This document shows, one piece after another, positions 1-6,594 of a DNA stretch of 8,847 bases; positions within the stretch are counted from its first letter, which is position 1, and each line of letters starts with the position of its first letter. Made by a program: the position numbers and the translations under genes. The stretch is from an uncultured Collinsella sp. Lineage in GTDB: Bacteria; Actinomycetota; Coriobacteriia; Coriobacteriales; Coriobacteriaceae. The DNA is taken from positions 1-8,847 of the forward strand of contig CATZEP010000052.1 of NCBI GenBank assembly GCA_958418185.1, written 5' to 3'. Below the pieces are notes generated by a model. It did not search any database and was not told the DNA's origin. It saw only the letters and a list, made by a program, of their open reading frames with translations.

Positions 1-523
1 GAGGAAGCCATGAATCGATAAACCGCCAAGCGTCGAAGGAAAAGGTCAAATGATGCCACGCCGCAAAGGGTATAGCTGACCCATGATACTCGACCAAGGA
101 GGGTGTGAGGAATTACACGGGGCGATAATCACGTGCTTACCAGATATTCGAGTGATGGTGGGGTTCTGCTTGGTGCCTTTTAGGGGTCTTGGCGGGATTT
201 GCAATGGCGATTTTCGACAAAAGAAAACCACCCCCCACGTTACGAAAATGAACCCACCTAAAACAGGTGGGTGCCCTCATCGACCGTTCCAGCGTCCTTA
301 ACAACGAAGGATACCTGTACTACGTACGACTGTGTGGGCTCCCTAAATAAACGCGACGGTTCACCCAGTTGCTCCGCGGGGGGCGGAATACCTACATCAT
401 AAAGCGGCACTTTGTGGATTCCAGTCTTGACATTACAAAAATCGTGTCGGACGATTACGGCACCTTGGGCTTGAGCCGTCCGTGCGGTTGGTCCTTTTGC
501 GCTTGAGCTGCTGAATCGTTGTT
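1..523. other. Gene-poor, lower-GC stretch, possibly decayed sequence
   Basis: No convincing gene is visible here. Base composition is clearly less GC-rich than the genes to the right. The first frame closes with a stop at 19-21, which could be the tail of an upstream gene. The third forward frame carries several stretches that look protein-like but are broken by stops. Residues from 156 to 251 give a hydrophobic run (CLLGVLAGFAMAIF) followed by DKRK, then a stop. Residues from 252 to 350 read on to the next stop, and 351-506 continue in the same frame to a TGA. Another forward frame is open from 83 to 301, but no ribosome binding site precedes its ATG. An AAGGAGG at 96-102 has no start codon at a normal distance. 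I read the region as intergenic or as remnants of a degraded gene, and I recognise no family. Confidence 0.4.
252..272. repeat. Perfect 8-bp hairpin in the left intergenic region
   Basis: ACCCACCT (252-259) and AGGTGGGT (265-272) are perfect reverse complements around the 5-base loop AAAAC. On the plus strand no T-run follows. On the minus strand the stem is followed by TTCATTTT, which is a weak T-rich tail. It could be a poor terminator for either direction. It directly follows a stop at 249-251 in one forward frame. Confidence 0.45.
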
Positions 524-525
524 TT

Positions 526-529
526 GGAG
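526..529 (+). promoter_or_regulatory. Ribosome binding site choosing ATG 539
   Basis: GGAG ends nine bases before ATG 539. The same frame can be extended to a TTG at 524, but that codon overlaps the GGAG and has no binding site of its own. ATG 539 is therefore preferred. Confidence 0.6.
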
Positions 530-538
530 CATGTTTTT

Positions 539-1492
539 ATGCCGACGTCGTTGACCGAACTTTTTTCGCCCGCCTGCCATTTGTGTCCGCGCCGTTGCGG
601 TGCGGCGCGCGATGAGGGTGCGCGCGGCGCATGCGGTGCTAACGACACGCTCAAGGTGGCCCGCGCGGCGCTTCATATGTGGGAGGAGCCGCCTATCTCG
701 GGCGAGGCCGGTTCGGGCACGATCTTCTTTAGCGGCTGCTCGCTCAAATGCGTCTATTGTCAGAACCACGAGATCTCGACGGGCAATTTCGGGCTTGAGA
801 TTTCGCCCGAGCGCCTGGTCGAGATTATGTTGGAGCTGCAGGACCAGGGTGCGAACAATATTAACCTGGTGACGGCGACACACTACGCGCACCTGCTGCC
901 GGCTGCGATTGCCGCGGCACGGGCGCGCGGGCTGTCCATCCCAATCGTCTACAACACGAGCGGTTATGAGCGCGCGAGTGCCGTGGCGGCGCTCGGCGAT
1001 TTGGTCGACGTGTGGCTTACCGACTTTAAATATGCCGATGCGGGGCTTGCGCAGTCGCTCTCCCACATTAAGGACTACCCGCGTGTGGCCGTGTCGGGCT
1101 TGGCGCAAATGGCACGCGAGATCGAACGCCGCGGGGGAGAGCTGGTGGACGAGGACGGGCTCATGAAGCGCGGCATGATCGTGCGTCACCTGGTGCTGCC
1201 GGGGCATGCGGACGATTCGTGTCGCGTACTGGACCTTGTGTGGCAGACGGTGGGCGATGTGCCGATCTCGGTCATGAACCAGTACACGCCCAATGCGCTC
1301 ATGTGCGAGCAGGGCGGCGACCTGGCACGAGCCGTGACGCGCGATGAGTACGAGCAGGTGCTCGACCATGCCGACGACCTGGGCTTTACAACGATGTTCT
1401 GGCAAGAGGGCGGCGCGGTAGACGAGAGCTTCACCCCAGCGTTTGACACCACCGGCGTCCTTACCAGCGCAAAGCAACGCGTTCGCCGATGA
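539..1492 (+). CDS. PflX-type radical SAM protein (pyruvate formate-lyase activating enzyme-like)
   Basis: This 317-residue protein matches the COG1313/PflX group, radical SAM proteins related to pyruvate formate-lyase activating enzyme whose substrate is generally unknown. The radical SAM cluster motif CxxxCxxC is seen as C67, C71 and C74 (GCSLKCVYCQN), which should bind a 4Fe-4S cluster and S-adenosylmethionine. A second set of cysteines near the N-terminus (C13, C16, C20, C32) is typical of the group. The segment HMWEEPPISG just before the radical SAM motif is also characteristic. A TIM-barrel-like region follows, with NLVTATHY, YNTSGYE, DVWLTDFKY and VRHLVLPGH. Length fits the family. ATG 539 was chosen because GGAG lies nine bases upstream. 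No pyruvate formate-lyase or other glycyl-radical enzyme lies in the window, so the partner protein is unknown. The stop codon lies in a strong inverted repeat. Family assignment is confident, the exact function is not. Confidence 0.9.
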   Translation: MPTSLTELFSPACHLCPRRCGAARDEGARGACGANDTLKVARAALHMWEEPPISGEAGSGTIFFSGCSLKCVYCQNHEISTGNFGLEISPERLVEIMLELQDQGANNINLVTATHYAHLLPAAIAAARARGLSIPIVYNTSGYERASAVAALGDLVDVWLTDFKYADAGLAQSLSHIKDYPRVAVSGLAQMAREIERRGGELVDEDGLMKRGMIVRHLVLPGHADDSCRVLDLVWQTVGDVPISVMNQYTPNALMCEQGGDLARAVTRDEYEQVLDHADDLGFTTMFWQEGGAVDESFTPAFDTTGVLTSAKQRVRR

Positions 1493-1566
1493 TTTTTCTG
1501 GGACGGGGATTAAAAAATCATCGAGAGGATTGCCTGCTCGAAAAGTAGTCAAAATAGCCCCGTCCC
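1487..1566. repeat. Interlocked inverted repeats after the radical SAM gene
   Basis: Three pairings overlap here. CGATGATTTTT (1487-1497) and AAAAATCATCG (1513-1523) are a perfect 11-bp inverted repeat whose left arm contains the stop codon. Its loop holds GGGACGGGG (1500-1508), which is a perfect reverse complement of CCCCGTCCC (1558-1566). Between these lies CGAGAGG (1522-1528), loop ATTG, and CCTGCTCG (1533-1540), a 7-bp stem with one bulged G. A T-run before GGGACGGGG and an A-run after CCCCGTCCC extend the outer symmetry. It may serve as a terminator or be a REP-like mobile palindrome. Its copy number cannot be judged from one window. Confidence 0.6.
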
Positions 1567-1587
1567 AAAAAGACTGGGTAATGGGCG

Positions 1588-1615
1588 TTGACAGTTGGCG
1601 AGCCGTAGGTAAAAT
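1588..1615 (+). promoter_or_regulatory. Promoter of the tRNA-Ala gene
   Basis: TTGACA (1588-1593) matches the -35 consensus exactly. A 16-base spacer leads to TAAAAT (1610-1615), which differs from the -10 consensus at one base. Transcription would start near 1622, about 7 bases before the tRNA. This is the clearest vegetative promoter in the window. Confidence 0.8.
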
Positions 1616-1628
1616 ATCAACTTGTCCT

Positions 1629-1701
1629 GGGGACGTAGCTCAGTTGGGAGAGCGCTGCCGTCGCATGGCAGAGGCCGAGGGTTCGACTCCCTTCGTCTCC
1701 A
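1629..1701 (+). tRNA. tRNA-Ala, anticodon CGC
   Basis: The 73-base sequence folds into a complete cloverleaf. The acceptor stem pairs GGGGACG with CGTCTCC. It includes a G3:U70 wobble, the classic identity element of alanine tRNA. The D stem is GCTC/GAGC. The anticodon stem is CTGCC/GGCAG around the loop GTCGCAT, giving anticodon CGC, which reads GCG. The T arm is GAGGG-TTCGACT-CCCTT. The discriminator base is A at 1701. The CCA end is not encoded, since CCC follows, so a CCA-adding enzyme is needed. It has its own promoter and terminator and appears to be a single-gene transcription unit. Confidence 0.96.
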
Positions 1702-1715
1702 CCCTTGGATTTGAT

Positions 1716-1747
1716 AAGCCGCTGACATTGTGTCGGCGGCTTTTTTT
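1716..1747 (+). terminator. Rho-independent terminator of tRNA-Ala
   Basis: AAGCCGCTGACA (1716-1727) pairs with TGTCGGCGGC plus the following TT, giving a 12-bp stem with one G:U pair and a 3-base loop TTG. Seven T residues follow (1741-1747). It sits 14 bases after the tRNA. Confidence 0.9.
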
Positions 1748-1765
1748 AAAAGAAAGGGCTGCACT

Positions 1766-2185
1766 ATGGCCGAGCTTGAGTCCCAACCATTGTCTGACGA
1801 GGAGCGCGCCGAGTTGGAAGAGCTCCGCGCCGAGAAGGCCCGCCGCGAGGAGCAGGAAAAGGCTCGTCGCGAGCGTGAGGAGCTAGTCGCCCTGCGCGCC
1901 GAGCGTGCGAAGGCCGATGAGGCCGCTGCCAAGGCCGCATCCGAGCCGGCGCCCGCCGCGTCCAAACCTCAGCCTAAAAAAGTCGCTCGTCCCAAGCCCG
2001 TCGATTCTAAGCCGAGCCGTGACGAGATGACGTTTGCCCAGCGCATGGTCACCTCTAAAGAGCCTGTGGACGAGGACGATATCCCCGGCATGCCGCCGGC
2101 TCAAAAGCTCATCATCGCGCTCGCCCTGATTGGGTTTATCGTCTTTATGGGCTACACGATCACGGGCAGCATGGGGCTGCACTAA
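1766..2185 (+). CDS. Small coiled-coil protein with one C-terminal membrane segment, function unknown
   Basis: This 139-residue protein is not recognised as a named family. Residues 10-55 are dense in Glu, Arg, Lys and Ala with a heptad-like pattern (EERAELEELRAEKARREEQ), which predicts a long charged helix or coiled coil. Residues 59-85 form a Pro/Ala/Lys-rich linker. A single hydrophobic helix lies at about 114-132 (LIIALALIGFIVFMGYTI), leaving only seven residues after it, so the protein is probably tail-anchored with the charged part in the cytoplasm. ATG 1766 was chosen because AAGAAAGG lies nine bases upstream. An in-frame GTG at 1730 falls inside the tRNA terminator and is unlikely. 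It begins 18 bases after that terminator, so its promoter is not obvious. The gene lies 83 bases before pncB on the same strand, and a functional link is not shown. Confidence 0.8.
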   Translation: MAELESQPLSDEERAELEELRAEKARREEQEKARREREELVALRAERAKADEAAAKAASEPAPAASKPQPKKVARPKPVDSKPSRDEMTFAQRMVTSKEPVDEDDIPGMPPAQKLIIALALIGFIVFMGYTITGSMGLH

Positions 2186-2268
2186 CCGAACCGCACCCGG
2201 CGCCCCGCTCGCGTATTCCGCACCGCCCAACCCTCAACCTCTGTACAACATATTCGAAAGGTCGCCCC

Positions 2269-3774
2269 ATGGCTTTGACCGACATCTCGCATCCCACCGA
2301 CATCGCAATGCTCACCGATCTGTACGAGCTCACTATGGCCCAGGGCCTGTGGGAGAGCGGTAAAGCCAATGAGCAAGGTTGTTTTACGGCGTTTTACCGC
2401 GACCATCCGTTTGGTAGCGCGTACGCCGTTATGTGCGGCACCGCCGAGCTTCCCGAGCTCGTCGAGAATCTACGTTTTACGTCCGAGGATATCGAGTACC
2501 TAGCCTCGCTTCAGGCTCCCGCCGGCGGTGCGATGTTTAAACCCGCATTTCTCGACTACCTGCGCAACTTCCGCGCGCACGTGAACATTGACGCCGTGCC
2601 CGAGGGCGAGCTCGTTTTTCCGCGCGAGCCCATGGTGCGCGTTACCGGTCCGGCGCTGGAGTGCCAGCTGCTCGAGACGGCGCTGCTCAACATCGTCGGC
2701 TTCCAGACGCTCGTCGCCACCAAGACGGCGCGCGTGGTGTTGGCGGCGGATGGCCGTCCCGTCGCCGAGTTTGGCCTGCGCCGCGCCCAGGGTCCCGATG
2801 GCGGTCTGGCCGTCGCCCGCGCAAGCTATGTGGCCGGCTGCTCGTCCACGTCTAACGTCCTTGCCGGGCGCCGTTACGGTATCCCCGTCTTTGGCACACA
2901 CGCGCACAGCTGGGTGATGAGCTTTGACTCCGAGCTCGAGGCCTTCCGCGCCTTTGCCAAGTCGAGCCCCAAGAATTGCACGCTGCTCATCGACACCTAC
3001 GATGTGCGCGAGGGCTGCGAGCACGCCATTACGGTTGCCAAGGAGATGGAGGCGGCGGGCGAGCGCCTGTCGGCTATTCGCATTGACTCGGGCGACCTGG
3101 CCAAGCTCTCCAAGTATGTCCGCGGTCGTTTCGATGCCGAGGGCCTACCTTATGTGGGAATCTCGGTGTCCAACGACCTGGACGAGTACACGATTCAGTC
3201 GCTGCTCGACCAGGGCGCGCCCATCGACAGCTTTGGCGTGGGCACCAAGCTCGCGACCTGCTACGATCAGCCGGCGCTGGGCGGCGTGTACAAGCTTTCC
3301 GCCCGTCGTGCGAGCGATGCGGACCCGTGGACGCCGGTGGTGAAGCTCTCCGAGCAGCCCTACAAGCGCACGATTCCGGGCGTGCAGCGAGTGCGCCGCT
3401 ATTACGACGGCTTTGGCGGCCCGGTCTGCGACATGATCTATGACGAGGACCATCTGGCGGGGGAGGGCGCCGCGCGCGGCAATACCCTCGTGGCCGTGAA
3501 CGATGCCGCCCTGGTAACCGATGTGTCGGAGCTTGAGTATCGCGAGCTGCTGGTGCCGATCGTGCGCGATGGCAGTGCGGTGGCTCCGCGTGAGAGCATC
3601 GAGGACGCGCGCGAGCGCTGTGCTTGGGCGCTCGATCATCTGGACGCGGCTTTTAAGCGCTTCCTGTATCCGCAGACCTACGTGGTGGGTATGGAACAGG
3701 GCCTGGCCCAGGTGCGCGACGAGCTCGTGCGCAAGAACATGGCCGCGGCATCGGCTTTCCCCTGGGCAAAATGA
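2269..3774 (+). CDS. pncB: Nicotinate phosphoribosyltransferase
   Basis: The 501-residue protein is nicotinate phosphoribosyltransferase (EC 6.3.4.21). It joins nicotinate to PRPP with ATP hydrolysis, giving nicotinate mononucleotide, the entry step of the Preiss-Handler route to NAD. Family motifs appear in order: DLYELTMAQG at 17-26, FGLRRAQGPDGG at 168-179, GTHAHSWVM at 209-217 (H213 is the likely phosphorylated histidine), RIDSGDL at 271-277, SNDLDEY at 301-307 and DSFGVGTKL at 320-328. These cover substrate binding and the PRPP site. The motif SEQPYKRTIPG follows in the C-terminal half. Length fits the longer Gram-positive-type enzymes. ATG 2269 has AAAGG eight bases upstream. The gene is complete, with no damage. 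It precedes proB by 80 bases on the same strand, so co-transcription is possible. Confidence 0.95.
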   Translation: MALTDISHPTDIAMLTDLYELTMAQGLWESGKANEQGCFTAFYRDHPFGSAYAVMCGTAELPELVENLRFTSEDIEYLASLQAPAGGAMFKPAFLDYLRNFRAHVNIDAVPEGELVFPREPMVRVTGPALECQLLETALLNIVGFQTLVATKTARVVLAADGRPVAEFGLRRAQGPDGGLAVARASYVAGCSSTSNVLAGRRYGIPVFGTHAHSWVMSFDSELEAFRAFAKSSPKNCTLLIDTYDVREGCEHAITVAKEMEAAGERLSAIRIDSGDLAKLSKYVRGRFDAEGLPYVGISVSNDLDEYTIQSLLDQGAPIDSFGVGTKLATCYDQPALGGVYKLSARRASDADPWTPVVKLSEQPYKRTIPGVQRVRRYYDGFGGPVCDMIYDEDHLAGEGAARGNTLVAVNDAALVTDVSELEYRELLVPIVRDGSAVAPRESIEDARERCAWALDHLDAAFKRFLYPQTYVVGMEQGLAQVRDELVRKNMAAASAFPWAK

Positions 3775-3779
3775 TCCGC

Positions 3780-3851
3780 ATGCGACGGAGGAAAGCGGAC
3801 TATATTCTCGCTCACCCGTTCGCTCGCTTGCTCAGCATTCGATTGGTTTGA
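3780..3851 (+). other. Possible 23-codon leader ORF before proB
   Basis: ATG 3780 opens a 23-codon frame in the same phase as proB, ending in TGA at 3849-3851, three bases before the proB ATG. No clear ribosome binding site precedes it. A purine-rich GGAGGAAAG (3787-3795) lies inside it without a start codon at the right distance. It may be chance, or it may couple translation to proB, which itself lacks a good ribosome binding site. Confidence 0.25.
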
Positions 3852-3854
3852 CGT

Positions 3855-4982
3855 ATGACGACTTCTTATAAAACGATGGTGGTAAAGATCGGCTCGTCCA
3901 CGGTGGTGGGCGCCGATGGCAAGGTTAACCGCGCCTTTATCGGCGGGCTGGCCGATCAGGCTGCTGTCCTGCGCAAGCTCGGCTGGCGTCTGGTCGTGGT
4001 GAGTTCGGGCGCCATCGCCTGTGGCTATCCCGTGCTGGGCTTCGACCGCAAACCGGTCGGTGACCTGCCGAGCCTGCAGGCCTGCGCCTCGGCCGGTCAG
4101 TGCATCATCTCGTCGGCCTACGACGAGGAGTTCCATGCACGTGATCTGCTCACCTCGCTCGTGCTGCTCACACGTCACGACACGGCGCGTCGCACGTCCT
4201 ATCTGCACGCGCGCGACGCCCTGCTGCGTCTGGTGGAGCTGGGCGTGGTGCCGGTCGTCAACGAGAACGACACCGTCACCGTCGATGAGATCAAGTTCGG
4301 CGACAACGACACGCTGGCGGCGCTCGTGAGCTGCCTGGTTTCCGCCGACCTGTGCGTGACGCTGTCCGACATCGACGGCCTCTACACCGCCAATCCGCAT
4401 GAGGACCCCACGGCCGAGTTTGTCCCTGTCGTGCATAAGATCGATGCCAAGATCATCGCCTCGGCGGGCGATTCTTCGACCTCGGTGGGCACGGGCGGCA
4501 TGATCACTAAGATCCGCGCGAGCCGCATTCTGATGACGGCGGGCATTCAGAGCGTGATTTGCTCGGGCGAGGAGCCCGATGCGCTCGTGCGCCTTGCCCG
4601 CGGCGAGAGCGTGGGCACGCTGTTCGACCCGCCGGCTGAGCGCCTGGATATTGCGCCCCGCAAGCTGTGGATTGCGCTGGGCGACAAGGCCCACGGCTCG
4701 GTGACGGTCGATGACGGTGCCGCGAAAGCTCTGGTCGGCCACGGGTCGTCCCTGCTTGCGGTTGGTATTCGTGAGGTCGATGGCGAGTTTGCCGAGGGTG
4801 ATGTGCTCGACGTGTGCGACCCGAGCGGCATGGTTGTCGCGCGCGGTATCGCCGAGGCCGATTCGGACGTGTTGGAACTTGCTGCCGGCCGCCGCCAGGA
4901 CCAGATCGCCAGCAACCGCCTGCTCGCAAACCTGGCCGAGAAGCCTGCGATTCACCGAGATAATTTAATCGTCTTCGCCTAA
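3855..4982 (+). CDS. proB: Glutamate 5-kinase
   Basis: The 375-residue protein is glutamate 5-kinase (EC 2.7.2.11). It phosphorylates L-glutamate to gamma-glutamyl phosphate, the first and normally proline-inhibited step of proline synthesis in the cytoplasm. The N-terminal amino-acid kinase domain shows VKIGSSTV at 10-17, VVSSGAIACG at 48-57, NENDTV at 136-141, FGDNDTLAALV at 148-158, LSDIDGLYT at 170-178 and GTGGMITKIRA at 212-222. A C-terminal PUA domain spans roughly 274-350. Full length (about 370) is expected for this two-domain form. ATG 3855 is the furthest upstream start possible because a TGA in frame lies three bases before CGT-ATG. No good ribosome binding site is seen. The product is passed to ProA, whose gene lies 1.7 kb downstream beyond an opposed gene. 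Confidence 0.96.
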   Translation: MTTSYKTMVVKIGSSTVVGADGKVNRAFIGGLADQAAVLRKLGWRLVVVSSGAIACGYPVLGFDRKPVGDLPSLQACASAGQCIISSAYDEEFHARDLLTSLVLLTRHDTARRTSYLHARDALLRLVELGVVPVVNENDTVTVDEIKFGDNDTLAALVSCLVSADLCVTLSDIDGLYTANPHEDPTAEFVPVVHKIDAKIIASAGDSSTSVGTGGMITKIRASRILMTAGIQSVICSGEEPDALVRLARGESVGTLFDPPAERLDIAPRKLWIALGDKAHGSVTVDDGAAKALVGHGSSLLAVGIREVDGEFAEGDVLDVCDPSGMVVARGIAEADSDVLELAAGRRQDQIASNRLLANLAEKPAIHRDNLIVFA

Positions 4983-4996
4983 CCAATTGACGCTGC

Positions 4997-5095
4997 AAAC
5001 GCCCCTAAGCGGCAATCTGACGTTCAATCGTCGGGCATGACCAAAAGGTCAATGTCCTCCTCTTTCACGTCACTTTGCTCGCTTAGGGGCGTTTT
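4997..5095. terminator. Long nested inverted repeat between convergent genes, likely bidirectional terminator
   Basis: The outer arms AAACGCCCCTAAGCG (4997-5011) and CGCTTAGGGGCGTTT (5080-5094) are a perfect 15-bp match, with a fourth T at 5095. Inside, TGACGT (5018-5023) pairs with ACGTCA (5067-5072). Innermost, positions 5033-5042 pair with 5047-5057 around an AAAA loop, with one G:U pair and one bulged A. It lies 14 bases after proB and 69 bases from the stop of the opposed hydrolase gene, as expected for a shared terminator. The T-tails are short and the loop region is far longer than in a normal terminator, so a small structured RNA or a palindromic mobile element is also possible. Confidence 0.65.
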
Positions 5096-5127
5096 CGCTT
5101 TCCGTCCTCTACCTGCGGCATCGTCAT

Positions 5128-5156
5128 TGCCGGTACTTGTCCGGCACTTGGGGACA
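5128..5156. repeat. Small hairpin followed by GGGGACA
   Basis: TGCCGG (5128-5133) and CCGGCA (5141-5146) form a perfect 6-bp stem around TACTTGT. GGGGACA follows at 5150-5156. The same GGGGACA core occurs in the proA terminator hairpin at 8013-8019. It resembles the short palindromes linked to REP-associated transposases, but repeat status is untested. Confidence 0.4.
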
Positions 5157-5164
5157 TTCCTTTG

Positions 5165-6583
5165 CTAGAAGATCCGGCGCAGGTCTCCGCGGTTGAGGGC
5201 TTCGTCGAAGAGGTGCTTGAATACCACGCTGCCGTGCAAGCCGTCGTGCTCGAACTCGTTCGTCACCCAGACATGCCAGTCGCCCACGCGGCTGACCGCG
5301 TCGAGCTGCATGCCCGAGTCCACGTACATGTCATCGAAGTACACGGCGGCCTGGAGCGGCACTTCGTTGCATGCTAGGCGCTGCGGATCGTAGATCTTGT
5401 CCCAGCTCTTTTCTTCCATCAGCAGGTCCATGTCGGGCTTGAAGGGCTTGAGTTCGGGCATCTGCTCAAACATCCACGGGAACATGGCCTCGCCGGTAAA
5501 CATGAGCGGGCGCGCGAGGGTGTCGAACTCGGCACGGTGTGCCTTCTCTTCTGCCGCGGCCCAGCGAATGGGCATGGTGTCGCCGTCGGCGTAGATGAAC
5601 TCCTGCAGCGTCCAGTACAGCGGGTTTGTGCGCGTGTTGGTGCGCTCGAAGGCGCGCATCAAAAAGCTGTCTGATACCGACGTTCCGCAGCTCAGCGTGC
5701 CGTCGCCGTCAACAAAAGCATGGTCGATAATCCAGTGCATGCGCTCAAAGCTCGGCTTCATACCAAAGTCGCTTCCCATGAGCTGCAGGCGCTCGACCGT
5801 CATCGGCGAGCCGTCGGGCAGTGCGGGCTTTTGCTCCTCGATCGCATCGGCCAGCGCCGCCACGCGCTCGACATCGGCGGGGTAGCGGTCGTAGTACTGC
5901 TGCGTCTTTGCTGCCATGCGCGGGAAGGTGTGTGCGTAGACCTCGCTGGCGCTCGCCGGCACGTGCGGAATGCCGCCGCAGGTAAAGCTTGCCGCCACGC
6001 CCTCGGGGAAGAGCGACAGATAGCTCAACGTCAAAAAGCCGCCGTAGCTCTGCCCGAGTGTGACCCATGGCTTGCCGCCAAAGCCCACCAGGCGCAGGTA
6101 CTCAAAATCGCGCACGATGGAGCTGGCGAGGTGACGCTTGAGGAAGTCCGCCTGCGAGCGTGCGGCATCGGAGCCGGCTGCCGTCGCGCACTCGCCCAGT
6201 GCGGCAATCGTGCGCCCGTCTACGCAGCTGCTGCGTCCGGTGCCGCGCTGGTCGGGCAGGACGATGCGGAAGTGCTTGACGGCTTCCTCGATCCAGCCAT
6301 CGCTGGTGGGCGACAGCGGACGCGGGCTTTCGCCGCCGGGGCCGCCCTGCAAAAAGAGGAGCAGCGGTAAATCATCGTTGATGCGGTCGGGTGCGCAAAC
6401 CACGCGGTAGAAAAGCTTGATGCTCTCGGGCGCGCCGGCGATGGGCGCCGGCATGGCGCCGCGGCGCATGGTGCTGCCGACGGCCAAAAGCATTGGCTCA
6501 AGGCCGCGCCAGTCAAGGGGGACATCGATGCTGTGGTCCTCGACATACAGGCCGGGGACGTGGTATGAAGTGATGAGCGCCAT
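5165..6583 (-). CDS. Proline iminopeptidase-like alpha/beta hydrolase (family S33)
   Basis: The 472-residue protein is an alpha/beta hydrolase of the prolyl aminopeptidase type (peptidase family S33), cytoplasmic enzymes that release N-terminal proline from peptides. LLLFLQGGPGGESP at about 73-86 is the oxyanion-hole region (GGPGG). DQRGTGRS follows at 111-118. GQSYGG at 177-182 carries the likely nucleophile S179. The C-terminal EHDGLH (445-450) probably supplies the catalytic histidine, and YFDDMYVD just upstream holds candidate aspartates. It is longer than the classic enzymes of 310 to 430 residues. ATG at 6583 was chosen because GGAAG lies six bases upstream on the minus strand. A further upstream ATG at 6673 would add 30 residues, has no binding site and would overlap the proA leader. 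There is no signal peptide. It sits between proB and proA on the opposite strand. Family is firm, proline specificity is inferred. Confidence 0.85.
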   Translation of the reverse strand: MALITSYHVPGLYVEDHSIDVPLDWRGLEPMLLAVGSTMRRGAMPAPIAGAPESIKLFYRVVCAPDRINDDLPLLLFLQGGPGGESPRPLSPTSDGWIEEAVKHFRIVLPDQRGTGRSSCVDGRTIAALGECATAAGSDAARSQADFLKRHLASSIVRDFEYLRLVGFGGKPWVTLGQSYGGFLTLSYLSLFPEGVAASFTCGGIPHVPASASEVYAHTFPRMAAKTQQYYDRYPADVERVAALADAIEEQKPALPDGSPMTVERLQLMGSDFGMKPSFERMHWIIDHAFVDGDGTLSCGTSVSDSFLMRAFERTNTRTNPLYWTLQEFIYADGDTMPIRWAAAEEKAHRAEFDTLARPLMFTGEAMFPWMFEQMPELKPFKPDMDLLMEEKSWDKIYDPQRLACNEVPLQAAVYFDDMYVDSGMQLDAVSRVGDWHVWVTNEFEHDGLHGSVVFKHLFDEALNRGDLRRIF

Positions 6584-6589
6584 GTAATG

Positions 6590-6594
6590 CTTCC
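6590..6594 (-). promoter_or_regulatory. Ribosome binding site choosing the hydrolase start at 6583
   Basis: On the minus strand GGAAG lies six bases before the ATG at 6583-6581. The alternative start at 6673 has no purine-rich sequence before it. Confidence 0.55.

Noticed and set aside
427..458. TTGACA at 427-432 as a promoter for the radical SAM gene
   Set aside because: The -35 match is perfect, but no -10-like hexamer lies 16-18 bases downstream. The best candidates match only two of six consensus bases.
455..1552. Long minus-strand open frame of 365 codons over the radical SAM gene
   Set aside because: It is antisense to a gene with clear catalytic motifs. Its translation is rich in Arg, His and Ala without any family motif, as expected from GC-rich codon bias.
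1730..1765. Upstream GTG start for the small membrane protein
   Set aside because: It would start inside the tRNA terminator hairpin and add a segment encoded by the T-run. ATG 1766 has a good ribosome binding site.
3678..4955. Minus-strand open frame of 425 codons over proB
   Set aside because: It mirrors proB almost exactly and shows the Arg/His-rich composition of an antisense shadow. No ribosome binding site or domain is visible.
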